A DNA stretch of 5,466 nt from an uncultured Planctomycetaceae bacterium (GTDB lineage Bacteria; Planctomycetota; Planctomycetia; Planctomycetales; Planctomycetaceae), in NCBI GenBank assembly GCA_903823545.1, contig CAIJTL010000635.1, positions 1-5,466 on the forward strand, given 5' to 3'. Below the pieces are notes generated by a model. That model was not told the origin of the DNA. It ran no database searches and saw nothing but the letters and a program-made list of their open reading frames with translations. Both the position numbers and the translations under genes were made by a program. Positions 1-5,466 of this stretch are shown here, piece by piece. Within the stretch, counting starts at the first letter, position 1. Each line of letters starts with the position of its first letter.

Positions 1-282
1 CAACAAGACGAATAAACGAGCCTTCGTTCAAACACGTAAATCAAGTCACCGAATTCATAAAACCAACAACACACAAGGGGTCAACAGGCGGCCTCTTGAA
101 GTGCGTTGTCAGTGGGATGAACTTCGCCGGAGTGCCGCTTTAGACCGGTCAACACTCTCGTCAACCAGAGTAACCAAATGGTCGCCCAAGACTACGGCGA
201 TTAGGGGCTTAAGCGGCGAACCTGTCGCATTTCTAACTCAATAGGCCAGATTGCGACCGTTCATGTGGGTGTCTGTGTTAAC
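1..282. other. Left-end non-coding tract downstream of the chelatase gene
   Basis: No open frame here has a start codon, a ribosome site and a believable length. The longest notable one on the minus strand is a 42-codon open stretch (112-237) without an ATG start. I see no hairpin followed by a T-tract after the chelatase stop, so that transcript either continues leftwards or ends by another mechanism. The octamer GGTCAACA occurs twice (around 79 and 147), which may be chance. Confidence 0.6.
57..84 (-). promoter_or_regulatory. Weak sigma70-like promoter pointing out of the left edge
   Basis: On the minus strand TTGACC (84-79, five of six matches to TTGACA) is followed after 16 bases by TTTTAT (62-57, four of six matches to TATAAT). 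The surrounding 60 bases are the most AT-rich of the left end. Transcription would leave the window leftwards, and no start codon with a ribosome site is visible before the edge. It could drive a gene beyond position 1. Matches of this quality also occur by chance. Confidence 0.22.
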
Positions 283-678
283 TCAGGCCACTTCGTGTAG
301 CCGATCGCACACGATCTCAAGCATTAGCGGGTGCAGTCCAAGCGGTGGGCAACGATCAAATTTGACACTCGGCCACTGTGCGGTGAACTCTGCCTGGAAT
401 CGTTTCAGGTCTTCTGTGACGTGCGTTCCCGCAGAAAGAAAGTAGGGAAGCATCAAGACTCTCGAAGCACCGCTCGCAACACAGGCTGCCGCAGCTTGCG
501 GAATCGTCGGTTCGGTCAGTTCGAGGTATGCAGTCTCGACGATATTCCCATCGAATCGCTGTCGAAGTTGCTCGGCCAACAGCGTCAAATCGCGATTTGC
601 AGTCGCTAACCGACTGCCATGCGCGATCAGCAAAATTGCGACACCGGGCTCAAGAGAGAATGTAGAAGTCCACATCAT
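283..678 (-). CDS. cbiX: Short CbiX/SirB-type sirohydrochlorin chelatase
   Basis: This 131-residue protein fits the short, single-domain class of CbiX/SirB chelatases, which insert Co2+ or Fe2+ into sirohydrochlorin for cobalamin or siroheme synthesis in the cytoplasm. The N-terminal strand ends in the family motif AHGSR (residues 19-23, candidate metal-ligand His20). The second hallmark, LPYFLSAGTHV (77-87), supplies the second candidate ligand His86. The segment PPLGLHPLMLEIVCDRL (111-127) matches the conserved C-terminal part. The length is about half that of two-domain SirB/CbiK-like enzymes, as expected for forms that act as dimers. The first ATG overlaps the upstream stop as ATGA, and a second ATG follows at once. 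No strong Shine-Dalgarno sequence is visible, which suits translational coupling. The metal (Co or Fe) cannot be decided from sequence. No other tetrapyrrole gene is in the window, so the partner methyltransferase must lie elsewhere. No hairpin terminator was seen after the stop. Confidence 0.88.
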   Translation of the reverse strand: MMWTSTFSLEPGVAILLIAHGSRLATANRDLTLLAEQLRQRFDGNIVETAYLELTEPTIPQAAAACVASGASRVLMLPYFLSAGTHVTEDLKRFQAEFTAQWPSVKFDRCPPLGLHPLMLEIVCDRLHEVA

Positions 679-1112
679 TCGCTGCTATTCGGGACAAAGT
701 GAATTTTTCCGGAGCAAAGCTTACAGGCCACTTTCATCCCCAGGTACTTGATCGCAACTCGCAGTTCATCTTCGCAGTGCGGACAGTCCGAATAGAACGC
801 CACGGGTTTCACCTGTGGACTCGAAAGATCGAAGCGAAACGAACCAGCACAGTGCTTGCAAGAAACTCCTTGTCCAACGTACTTGCGATTGATCCGAAGT
901 TCTTTTTCACAGTGCGGACAAAGGATGTAGTAACCAGTGGGGGAGACTTGTTGCATGCTGTCGACCTCTTGCAGCGGAACAAACTCAGGAATCTCAACGC
1001 TGTCAGGCTTCAAGTCTTCGTTGAGCAGCGTGCGACAATTTCGACACCGAACTTGGTTGGGCGGCATCCATTCGCCGCAAGCCGGACATTCTCCACCGAT
1101 CCAATTCGGCAT
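675..1112 (-). CDS. Triple zinc-ribbon protein of unknown function
   Basis: This 145-residue, probably cytoplasmic protein has twelve cysteines, all in six CxxC pairs: C9/C12, C23/C26, C65/C68, C85/C88, C110/C113 and C130/C133. They form three four-cysteine zinc ribbons. The second and third ribbons are tandem copies offset by 45 residues. By my alignment 17 of 30 positions are identical, including CPHCE-ELR, KY-G and CK-C-G. The N-terminal ribbon is a different, shorter type with 10 residues between its pairs. An acidic linker (about 31-60) separates it from the duplicated part. There is no signal peptide or membrane segment, and no catalytic domain. The start is the ATG 62 bp after the upstream propeller gene's stop; its Shine-Dalgarno is weak. 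The stop overlaps the chelatase start by 4 bp. The pattern resembles zinc-ribbon modules common in planctomycete proteins. Nucleic-acid or protein binding is possible, but function is unknown. Confidence 0.85.
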   Translation of the reverse strand: MPNWIGGECPACGEWMPPNQVRCRNCRTLLNEDLKPDSVEIPEFVPLQEVDSMQQVSPTGYYILCPHCEKELRINRKYVGQGVSCKHCAGSFRFDLSSPQVKPVAFYSDCPHCEDELRVAIKYLGMKVACKLCSGKIHFVPNSSE

Positions 1113-1174
1113 GTTTCAATTCGCTCTATAAATATCGAGTCAGGTGTCGTCGCGACACACTTGGAATTACCCAA
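1113..1174 (-). other. Spacer with small hairpin and AT-rich box before the zinc-ribbon gene
   Basis: The 62-bp gap between the propeller stop and the zinc-ribbon start contains a perfect 6-bp stem with a 3-base loop (1144-1158; arms GTGTCG and CGACAC). No T-tract follows it on the minus strand, so it is not a standard intrinsic terminator. Nearer the start codon is an AT-rich stretch (about 1124-1138, TATTTATAGA on the minus strand) that could serve as a -10 element, but no convincing -35 pairs with it. The gap is compatible with read-through from the propeller gene, with an internal promoter, or with both. The hairpin could be an mRNA processing or stability element, or chance. Confidence 0.3.
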
Positions 1175-2440
1175 TTAGTCACGCTTAGCTTCAAGGCATT
1201 TCAATCGTTCAAAGGTTCTCAGAAACAATCGTCCGTTCGCTACTGCCGGAGTTGAGTGGCATCCATCACCTAAGTCTGCTGTTCCGAGTTGCTTGAAGGC
1301 TGGCCCCGCCTCAATGACAACGACTTTGCCGTTCTCTTCGACTCCATACAGTTTGCCGTCAATGCACAGTGGGGAACCGCTGTAATTGCCACCCATCCGG
1401 TGAGTCCAGACATCTTTCCCTGTTTTTAGATCTACACAGGTGATGATTCCTTGATCGCTCCATTCAAACAGATGTTCGCCCAAAACAATCGGCGTCGGCA
1501 CGTAGGGAATCAGCTTTTCGCGAGTCCACTTCACAACCGCGTGGCCTCTTTCGTCGGTCTGAAAAGGATCAACCGCGATCTGCTTCACACCAAACCGTCC
1601 CCCTTGTCCGCACGACGCGATCACGAGGCCATTGCCGTAGACCGGGGACGCAACAGTTCGCAACGGAAACTCTTCCGTTTGCCAATTGAGATTTCCCGTA
1701 TGCGGATCAAGCCCGGTGATTCCCATTGCTCCACTTGGGCAAATGAGCTGAGCTGGCTTTCCCTTTTCGCGAACAATAATCGGCGTTGCATAGGACGCTT
1801 CGCGGAACGAACGTCCCGCCGATACCCACTTCGTCTTGCCTGTCTTTCGATCAAGAGCCGTAATGAAGCTCGGGCCGTCCTGGTCGTTCGGAACGATCAA
1901 CGAGTCTTCAAACAGGATCAATGAAACACCCAGCCCATGCTGACTTTCATAGGGACCAAGATTGCGTCTCCAAACCAAGTCGCCATCAAAGTTGTAAGCG
2001 TCAACGAGGTAGCTCTCTTTGTCAGCAAATGCTGAATAGACCAGTTCGCCGTCGGTGGCTGGAGTGCTCGATGCCCAACTGCTCTTCTCATGCTTCTTAC
2101 TGCGGTTCATGCCAATGCTGCGAGTCCAACGCTTTTGACCGCTCTTCGCATCCAAGCAGACCAAGTGTCGAATCGCGCCACTGTCCTCCGCTGAGGTGAC
2201 GAACACTGCGTCACCCCAAATGATTGGTGCGGCATGTCCCACACCATCAATAGCAACATCCCATTTGTAATCGCCGGAACTCCAATTCACGGGGATGTTC
2301 TTTTCTGTACTGACTCCCGTTCCGTCAGGCCCTCGAAACTGCGGCCAGTTTCCTGCGTCAGCCCATGAGGTCGCGATCAAAATGAACACGCACGAAATGG
2401 CGGCGGTTCCACCTCTTCGCAACTGGCAAATAGCCTTCAT
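1175..2440 (-). CDS. Secreted PQQ-like beta-propeller repeat protein
   Basis: This protein has 421 residues from the ATG chosen here. The N-terminus has basic residues (R8, R9), a hydrophobic core (about 13-25) and an ADA-G cleavage site after residue 29, giving export to the periplasm or beyond. The mature protein opens with NWPQFRGPDGTGVS (31-44), a motif shared by many planctomycete PQQ-like propellers. Blade repeats of the form D-x-x-(T/S)-G-x-x-x-W appear at about 97-105 (DAKSGQKRW), 150-157, 197-205 (DRKTGKTKW), 245-253 (DPHTGNLNW) and 337-345 (DLKTGKDVW), with looser copies near 291-305 and 373-388. This suits a 7- or 8-bladed BamB/PQQ-dehydrogenase-like fold. I saw no catalytic set showing a true PQQ dehydrogenase, so a binding or scaffold role is as likely. 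An upstream GTG at 2455 would add five residues, but the ATG at 2440 has a GGAGGGAG ribosome site at ideal spacing. The substrate is unknown. It is first in a probable cluster with the zinc-ribbon and chelatase genes. Confidence 0.88.
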   Translation of the reverse strand: MKAICQLRRGGTAAISCVFILIATSWADAGNWPQFRGPDGTGVSTEKNIPVNWSSGDYKWDVAIDGVGHAAPIIWGDAVFVTSAEDSGAIRHLVCLDAKSGQKRWTRSIGMNRSKKHEKSSWASSTPATDGELVYSAFADKESYLVDAYNFDGDLVWRRNLGPYESQHGLGVSLILFEDSLIVPNDQDGPSFITALDRKTGKTKWVSAGRSFREASYATPIIVREKGKPAQLICPSGAMGITGLDPHTGNLNWQTEEFPLRTVASPVYGNGLVIASCGQGGRFGVKQIAVDPFQTDERGHAVVKWTREKLIPYVPTPIVLGEHLFEWSDQGIITCVDLKTGKDVWTHRMGGNYSGSPLCIDGKLYGVEENGKVVVIEAGPAFKQLGTADLGDGCHSTPAVANGRLFLRTFERLKCLEAKRD

Positions 2441-2444
2441 GCTG

Positions 2445-2452
2445 ACTCCCTC
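2445..2452 (-). promoter_or_regulatory. Ribosome binding site that fixes the propeller start
   Basis: The minus strand reads GGAGGGAGTCAGCATG. The purine-rich GGAGGGAG lies about 4 to 7 bases before the ATG at 2440, a good Shine-Dalgarno match. It would lie inside the coding sequence if the in-frame GTG at 2455 were the start. It therefore decides in favour of the ATG and of a signal peptide starting MKAICQLRR. Confidence 0.7.
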
Positions 2453-2566
2453 CACGGCAACGCTGACGATGAACGATTCTTTTGGCGGGGCGTCCTCACT
2501 TGGACACAGTGACGTGACCTAGCTGGAACGACTCATCGACCCCAAACTGACTCGAAGAGTACGCGG

Positions 2567-2585
2567 GGAATTACAGTGAAATTCC
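2567..2585. promoter_or_regulatory. Candidate operator: GGAATT-N7-AATTCC inverted repeat
   Basis: A perfect 6-bp inverted repeat with a 7-base spacer lies about 127 bp upstream of the propeller start codon. The geometry would suit a dimeric regulator. A single 6-bp arm pair can arise by chance, and no adjacent promoter elements are clear, so this is only a candidate. Confidence 0.2.
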
Positions 2586-2620
2586 TCACGGGTATGTCGG
2601 GTTTCGTCTGCAATCATGAT

Positions 2621-2637
2621 CCCGCCAAAACGGCGGG
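2621..2637. other. Small GC-rich hairpin CCCGCC-N5-GGCGGG
   Basis: A perfect 6-bp GC-only stem with a 5-base loop lies in the intergenic tract. Neither strand has a T-tract after it: on the minus strand it is followed by ATCATGAT, itself an 8-bp palindrome. It is therefore not a classical terminator. It could be a back-up stop for transcripts escaping the strong terminator, a protein site, or chance. Confidence 0.25.
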
Positions 2638-2798
2638 GCATAACATGACCGAACCCTACATCGAGTGCAAGCCTGCTCTGGGCAACAAGTTTCGTTCAAT
2701 GAGCGACCCACGAAGTGTTGTCTGCTGCTCCTGCCGTTAAGCAACGCTCGATGCAACCGGCACCGACCAACAGCCAACAACTATTCGGATGGCGATAC

Positions 2799-2827
2799 AA
2801 AAAAAGACCCGGCCGAAGCCGGGTCTT
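2799..2827 (-). terminator. Intrinsic terminator of the RTX repeat protein gene
   Basis: On the minus strand a perfect 10-bp stem (AAGACCCGGC pairing with GCCGGGTCTT) is closed by a TTCG tetraloop in the C(UUCG)G context, which is unusually stable in RNA. The 3' arm runs into seven consecutive Ts (2805-2799). It begins about 50 bases after the stop codon at 2877. The plus strand has no T-tract after the stem, so it should work only for transcripts coming from the repeat protein gene. This is the most secure non-coding element in the window. Confidence 0.92.
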
Positions 2828-2876
2828 ATCGAGAGCCTTGCGTAGTTCACGACGATTGACGTCGGTGAGAGACACT

Positions 2877-5466
2877 CTAGTTCGCGTTCAAATCCGAAAG
2901 GATCGCAGCGGACAGAACAAACTTCTCATTCACTTCACCCGCTGCCGGAGAGACGATCGAGTCGTCCCCTTGGCCACCAGCGAGCGTGTCGGTCGAACTT
3001 TGTCCGTTGATCAAGTCATCGCCTTGATCCCCCAGGATGACGTCGTTCCCGTTGCCGCCAAGCAGCGTATCGTCGCCATCACTGCCAGTGATGATGTCGT
3101 CACCATCAGCTCCATTCACGGCATCGTCACCGTCCGCTCCGGTCATCAGATCGTTGCCCGATTGCCCGTTGATGACGTCGTCGCCGTCACCACCGTTGAT
3201 GGTGTCGTTGCCGGAACCACCCAGGATGGTGTCGTTGCCGTGGTCTCCACGAATCTTGTCGTTGCCCGCTCCGCCGTTGAGCACGTCATCGTTGCGGCCA
3301 CCGTCGAGCGTGTCATCTCCATCGCCGCCGGTGATGCTGTCGAGAGCCGATCCACCGAGCAACGAGTCGTTGCCATTATCACCGTTGATCGTGTCGTTGC
3401 CGTCACCCCCGTTGGCCGTGTCGTCGCCTTCACCGCCCGAGAGGATGTCGTTTCCTTGATCACCGATGAGGCTATCGTTTCCAACGTCACCGAAGAGCGT
3501 GTCCGCCCCGTCACCGACGAGAGTGTCGCTCCCATCGCCACCGATCAGTGTATCGTTGCCACCTTCACCGTTAATGGTGTCGATCCCCGCTCCACCGAGC
3601 ACGATGTCGTTGCCCAAACCAGCCTTGATGCGGTCGATACCCGCGTCGCCAGAGAGCGTGTCATCCCCGGTCGTACCGACGATCGTGTCATTGCCATTAC
3701 CACCCTCCATGCGGAGTCGCATCGGGCCGATCTTGGCGTTCAGCCCAGTCAGTAGATCATCACCGTTGCCACCGCGAACGATGACCGCACCGCGACAGAC
3801 TCGGTCGATGTCGTTGACAGTGATCGTGTCGTCTCCGTTGCCGCCATCGACGGTGACCTGTGCCACCGAGCTATCCACCGTCAATGTGGCCCCTCCATCG
3901 GTCACTTGGAGGAAGCTGTAGATCCCTCCGAGTGGTATCGCTGATTGACCGATCGTCACAACGTTGGACGAGCCATCGAGCGTGATTTGAACACCGTCAG
4001 CTCCCGAAGCATTCGTGACCGTGTCGTTGCCACTGGAGGCACCACGCCACACGAAGATGTCGTCGCCGTTGCCACCCTCGATCACATCAGGCCCACCTTG
4101 ACCGTCGATGGAGTCGTTACCGTCACCACCATTGATGGTGTCCGGTCCGCTTCCACCGAAGATCGTATCGTTGCCGCCGTTGCCGTTGATCAAGTCGCTG
4201 CCGTCTCCACCGTTCATCAGGTCGTCTGAAGGACTACCCTGCAACGTATCGTTTCCGGAACCGCCCAACACGGTGTCGCCTAACGGTGGTGTGTCATCGT
4301 TCGTAATTGTGGCAGTTCCAGAACCGTCAGCCACAGCCGCTCCCGTCACGTTCGACAGTTGCAAGAAGAAGACTTGGTCTCCTTCAAAGGAGTAATCACC
4401 GCTGATCGTGACTTGGACAGACTGCGTCCCGCCAGCCGCACCGAAGGCCAGACTGCCAGACACTGCGGTATAGTCACTTCCCGCAGTCGCCGTTCCATCA
4501 ACCGTCGCGTAATTCAATGTGACAGGACCAGTTCCCGGCCCTGCCGTTACGTTGAACGTCGCGACGACCGTCCCTTGGTCACCTTCCGTGACCACAACAT
4601 CGCTGACAGAAACCCGTCGCGGTTGAGCTTCTGGAAGAGCACCGAAGGTCAAGCTGGTCGCTCCAAAGAGGCCGGTGTTACCGACCAAAGTCGCAGCACC
4701 AGTTCCACTATTCACGTTGTAGAAGTTGCCTGTCGCACCTTCCAACAAGAACAGTGATGTCGAGGTCGTATCCGCTTCTAAACCACCTTCAAGATTACCC
4801 AAGTCCACACCCAATGCACCGACTCGTGTCGCCACCGCAGTGTTGGGATCGATCGTGAACAACGCATCGTTGAAGTTTGCATTGTTGCCGGTGACACCAC
4901 TTGAAATGACCCCGAACAATGTCCCGCTGCGGAACGCCAGATAGTCGAATTCAACGATGTCGGTGGCGGCCGCGAGATTCGCGGTTCCCACTTGGATTCC
5001 ACCAACGTTCGTCGCCGTCCCATTGGTTGGATTGATGCGGAAGAGTTGTGGATTACCCAAGCCCGTGAACACCGCGTAGAGCGCGTTGTTAGCAACGTCG
5101 AACGCCAAGTCACCATCGACACCAAAGGGCAATCCCGTGACCGTCGTAAGGAATGTGACCACTCCTGTATTGGGATCGACTCGGAACAGACTCGTTCCAG
5201 ACAAACCAATCAATTGGCCATTGGCATCTTGAACGAGGTCAACCGGCTGGATCCCGGGGCTTGAAACCCGAGTCGCTGCCGCAGTTGCCGGATTGATCAC
5301 CGAAAGCCCTCCCCCCCCGAAGAGAGTCTGGCCAAACAACACGATCGGTGCTGCGTCATCGTTCGTGATCGTTCCCACCGCTTCTTGATTCACCAAGCTC
5401 CCGTTCACAGGGCTGCTCAGAATCAATCGCACGGTATCGTCGATCTCGTTGACTGCATCACCAGCG
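2877..5466 (-). CDS. Large Calx-beta / beta-propeller / RTX calcium-binding surface protein, 3' part
   Basis: The reading frame is open to the right edge, with the first whole codon at 5465; the true start lies outside. A GTG at 5432 falls inside a Calx-beta domain and is not the start. Of 862 visible residues, 1-38 are the end of a Calx-beta domain closing in GTITNDD. Residues 42-280 form a propeller-like module with motifs of the type LFRVDPNTG at about 55, 93, 141, 202 and 248. Residues 283-391 are a whole Calx-beta domain (VTEGDQGTV to TITNDD). Then come RTX array A (401-472), a non-repetitive spacer (473-587), RTX array B (588-838) and a 24-residue tail. RTX nonapeptides GGxGxDxUx form a parallel beta-roll that binds Ca2+ outside the cell, so this is probably a secreted or surface adhesin-like protein. 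There is one cysteine (557). The tail ends NEKFVLSAAILSDLNAN and could be a type I secretion signal, but no transporter gene is nearby. The exact function and ligand are unknown. Confidence 0.9.
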   Translation of the reverse strand, partial: AGDAVNEIDDTVRLILSSPVNGSLVNQEAVGTITNDDAAPIVLFGQTLFGGGGLSVINPATAAATRVSSPGIQPVDLVQDANGQLIGLSGTSLFRVDPNTGVVTFLTTVTGLPFGVDGDLAFDVANNALYAVFTGLGNPQLFRINPTNGTATNVGGIQVGTANLAAATDIVEFDYLAFRSGTLFGVISSGVTGNNANFNDALFTIDPNTAVATRVGALGVDLGNLEGGLEADTTSTSLFLLEGATGNFYNVNSGTGAATLVGNTGLFGATSLTFGALPEAQPRRVSVSDVVVTEGDQGTVVATFNVTAGPGTGPVTLNYATVDGTATAGSDYTAVSGSLAFGAAGGTQSVQVTISGDYSFEGDQVFFLQLSNVTGAAVADGSGTATITNDDTPPLGDTVLGGSGNDTLQGSPSDDLMNGGDGSDLINGNGGNDTIFGGSGPDTINGGDGNDSIDGQGGPDVIEGGNGDDIFVWRGASSGNDTVTNASGADGVQITLDGSSNVVTIGQSAIPLGGIYSFLQVTDGGATLTVDSSVAQVTVDGGNGDDTITVNDIDRVCRGAVIVRGGNGDDLLTGLNAKIGPMRLRMEGGNGNDTIVGTTGDDTLSGDAGIDRIKAGLGNDIVLGGAGIDTINGEGGNDTLIGGDGSDTLVGDGADTLFGDVGNDSLIGDQGNDILSGGEGDDTANGGDGNDTINGDNGNDSLLGGSALDSITGGDGDDTLDGGRNDDVLNGGAGNDKIRGDHGNDTILGGSGNDTINGGDGDDVINGQSGNDLMTGADGDDAVNGADGDDIITGSDGDDTLLGGNGNDVILGDQGDDLINGQSSTDTLAGGQGDDSIVSPAAGEVNEKFVLSAAILSDLNAN
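2952..3704 (-). repeat. RTX array B: 28 tandem nonapeptide units
   Basis: In the reading frame I count 28 consecutive units of GGxGxDxUx with no gap, from GGNGNDTIV to GGQGDDSIV, 251 codons in all. Every unit has nine residues except the eighth, GDGADTLF (3492-3515), which has eight. Most keep the aspartate at position 6 and an aliphatic residue at 8, as needed for Ca2+ sites in a beta-roll. Weaker copies include GGSALDSIT, GGRNDDVLN and GQSSTDTLA. At the DNA level the 27-bp period is diverged rather than identical, so the array is old rather than a recent expansion. Confidence 0.92.
4050..4265 (-). repeat. RTX array A: 8 tandem nonapeptide units
   Basis: Eight consecutive nonapeptides run from GGSGNDTLQ to GGNGDDIFV, 72 codons. 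The second unit, GSPSDDLMN, is degenerate, and two units carry proline before the aspartate (GGSGPDTIN, GQGGPDVIE). The last unit runs into GGNGDDIFVWRG followed by SGNDTV. This is the usual way an RTX block ends (GDD-x-F-V plus aromatic, then G-x-D-T-U), so array A looks like a complete block rather than the edge of array B. Confidence 0.88.

Larger units (their letters stand above)
2441..2876. other. Intergenic tract without a credible gene
   Basis: This 436-bp stretch separates the stop of the repeat protein from the start of the propeller gene. Both are on the minus strand, so it should hold one 3' end and one promoter. The 3' end is clear (terminator at 2799-2827). The promoter is not: I saw no good -35/-10 pair on the minus strand between 2441 and 2600. 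Two inverted repeats lie in the likely upstream region, at 2567-2585 and 2621-2637. Short open frames exist on both strands (2586-2780 minus, 2665-2859 plus). They begin at non-ATG codons, lack ribosome sites and encode composition unlike a folded protein. One also runs through the terminator, so I do not call them genes. I saw no tRNA or other recognisable RNA. Confidence 0.7.

Noticed and set aside
112..237. A 42-codon open stretch on the minus strand with protein-like composition (PLIAVVLGDHLVTLVDES)
   Set aside because: It is bounded by stops, has no ATG or GTG start and no ribosome site, and is short enough to occur by chance. It could be a remnant, but nothing supports that.
1451..1924. 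A 157-codon plus-strand open frame opposite the propeller gene
   Set aside because: The minus-strand gene has clear propeller repeats and a signal peptide, whereas the plus-strand product has no recognisable motif and a biased Arg/Ser composition.
2390..2440. Lipobox or twin-arginine signal in the propeller protein's leader
   Set aside because: Cys17 is preceded by AIS and lies too early in the hydrophobic core for a lipobox. The RR pair lacks the rest of the Tat consensus. A plain Sec signal with ADA-G cleavage fits better.
2586..2859. Short open frames in the intergenic tract on both strands
   Set aside because: They use non-ATG starts, lack ribosome sites, have Cys/Arg-rich composition typical of random frames, and one crosses the terminator.
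2952..3704. Regular 27-bp periodicity resembling a CRISPR or satellite array
   Set aside because: The units are diverged, contiguous without spacers and fully explained as codons of RTX nonapeptides in one open frame.
2715..3755. A 346-codon open frame on the plus strand opposite the RTX arrays
   Set aside because: It is the antisense shadow of the repeat array. The 27-bp periodic GGT/GAC/AAC codons read backwards give a monotonous Val/Asp/Ala-rich pattern. It also runs through the terminator and has no ribosome site or recognisable domain.
3037..3921. Plus-strand open frames rich in Ser-Pro-Pro repeats (3037-3459 and 3466-3921)
   Set aside because: These are other antisense readings of the same RTX codons. 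The SPP periodicity simply mirrors the nonapeptide repeat on the coding strand.
5430..5432. GTG as the start of the giant repeat protein
   Set aside because: The frame stays open upstream to the window edge and encodes AGDAVNEIDDT, typical Calx-beta sequence joining smoothly to what follows, so the GTG is an internal valine codon.

Overview
The window looks like chromosomal DNA from a marine planctomycete of the Pirellulaceae (Rhodopirellula-like). This is an inference from gene content; no search was run. Three things point that way: a secreted PQQ-type beta-propeller protein whose mature end begins with the NWPQFRGPDGTGVS motif, a zinc-ribbon protein with the CPHC-ELR-KY-G-CKHC pattern seen repeatedly in planctomycete proteins, and a giant Calx-beta/RTX-type surface protein. 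Base composition is moderately GC-rich throughout, with no abrupt shift that would suggest recent transfer.

All four genes lie on the minus strand, so they read from right to left. From the right edge to 2877 runs the 3' part (862 codons) of a large calcium-binding repeat protein whose start lies outside the window. It contains the end of one Calx-beta domain, a beta-propeller-like module, a complete Calx-beta domain, a short RTX array of 8 nonapeptides, a non-repetitive spacer, a long RTX array of 28 units, and a short tail. A strong intrinsic terminator with a 10-bp stem, UUCG loop and T-tract (2799-2827) closes this transcription unit.

An intergenic tract without a credible gene (2441-2876) follows. 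Next comes a three-gene cluster: a secreted PQQ-like beta-propeller protein (1175-2440), a protein with three zinc ribbons (675-1112), and a short CbiX/SirB-type sirohydrochlorin chelatase (283-678). The last two overlap by ATGA and are probably translationally coupled. The propeller gene lies 62 bp upstream of the zinc-ribbon gene and may be co-transcribed with it.

Positions 1-282 hold no credible gene. A weak promoter-like pair there points out of the left edge.

The chelatase suggests siroheme or cobalamin metabolism. The roles of the zinc-ribbon and propeller proteins, and any functional link between the three, are not known from sequence. I found no clearly undescribed system. The points most worth checking are the architecture of the repeat protein and the coupling of a zinc-ribbon gene to the chelatase gene.
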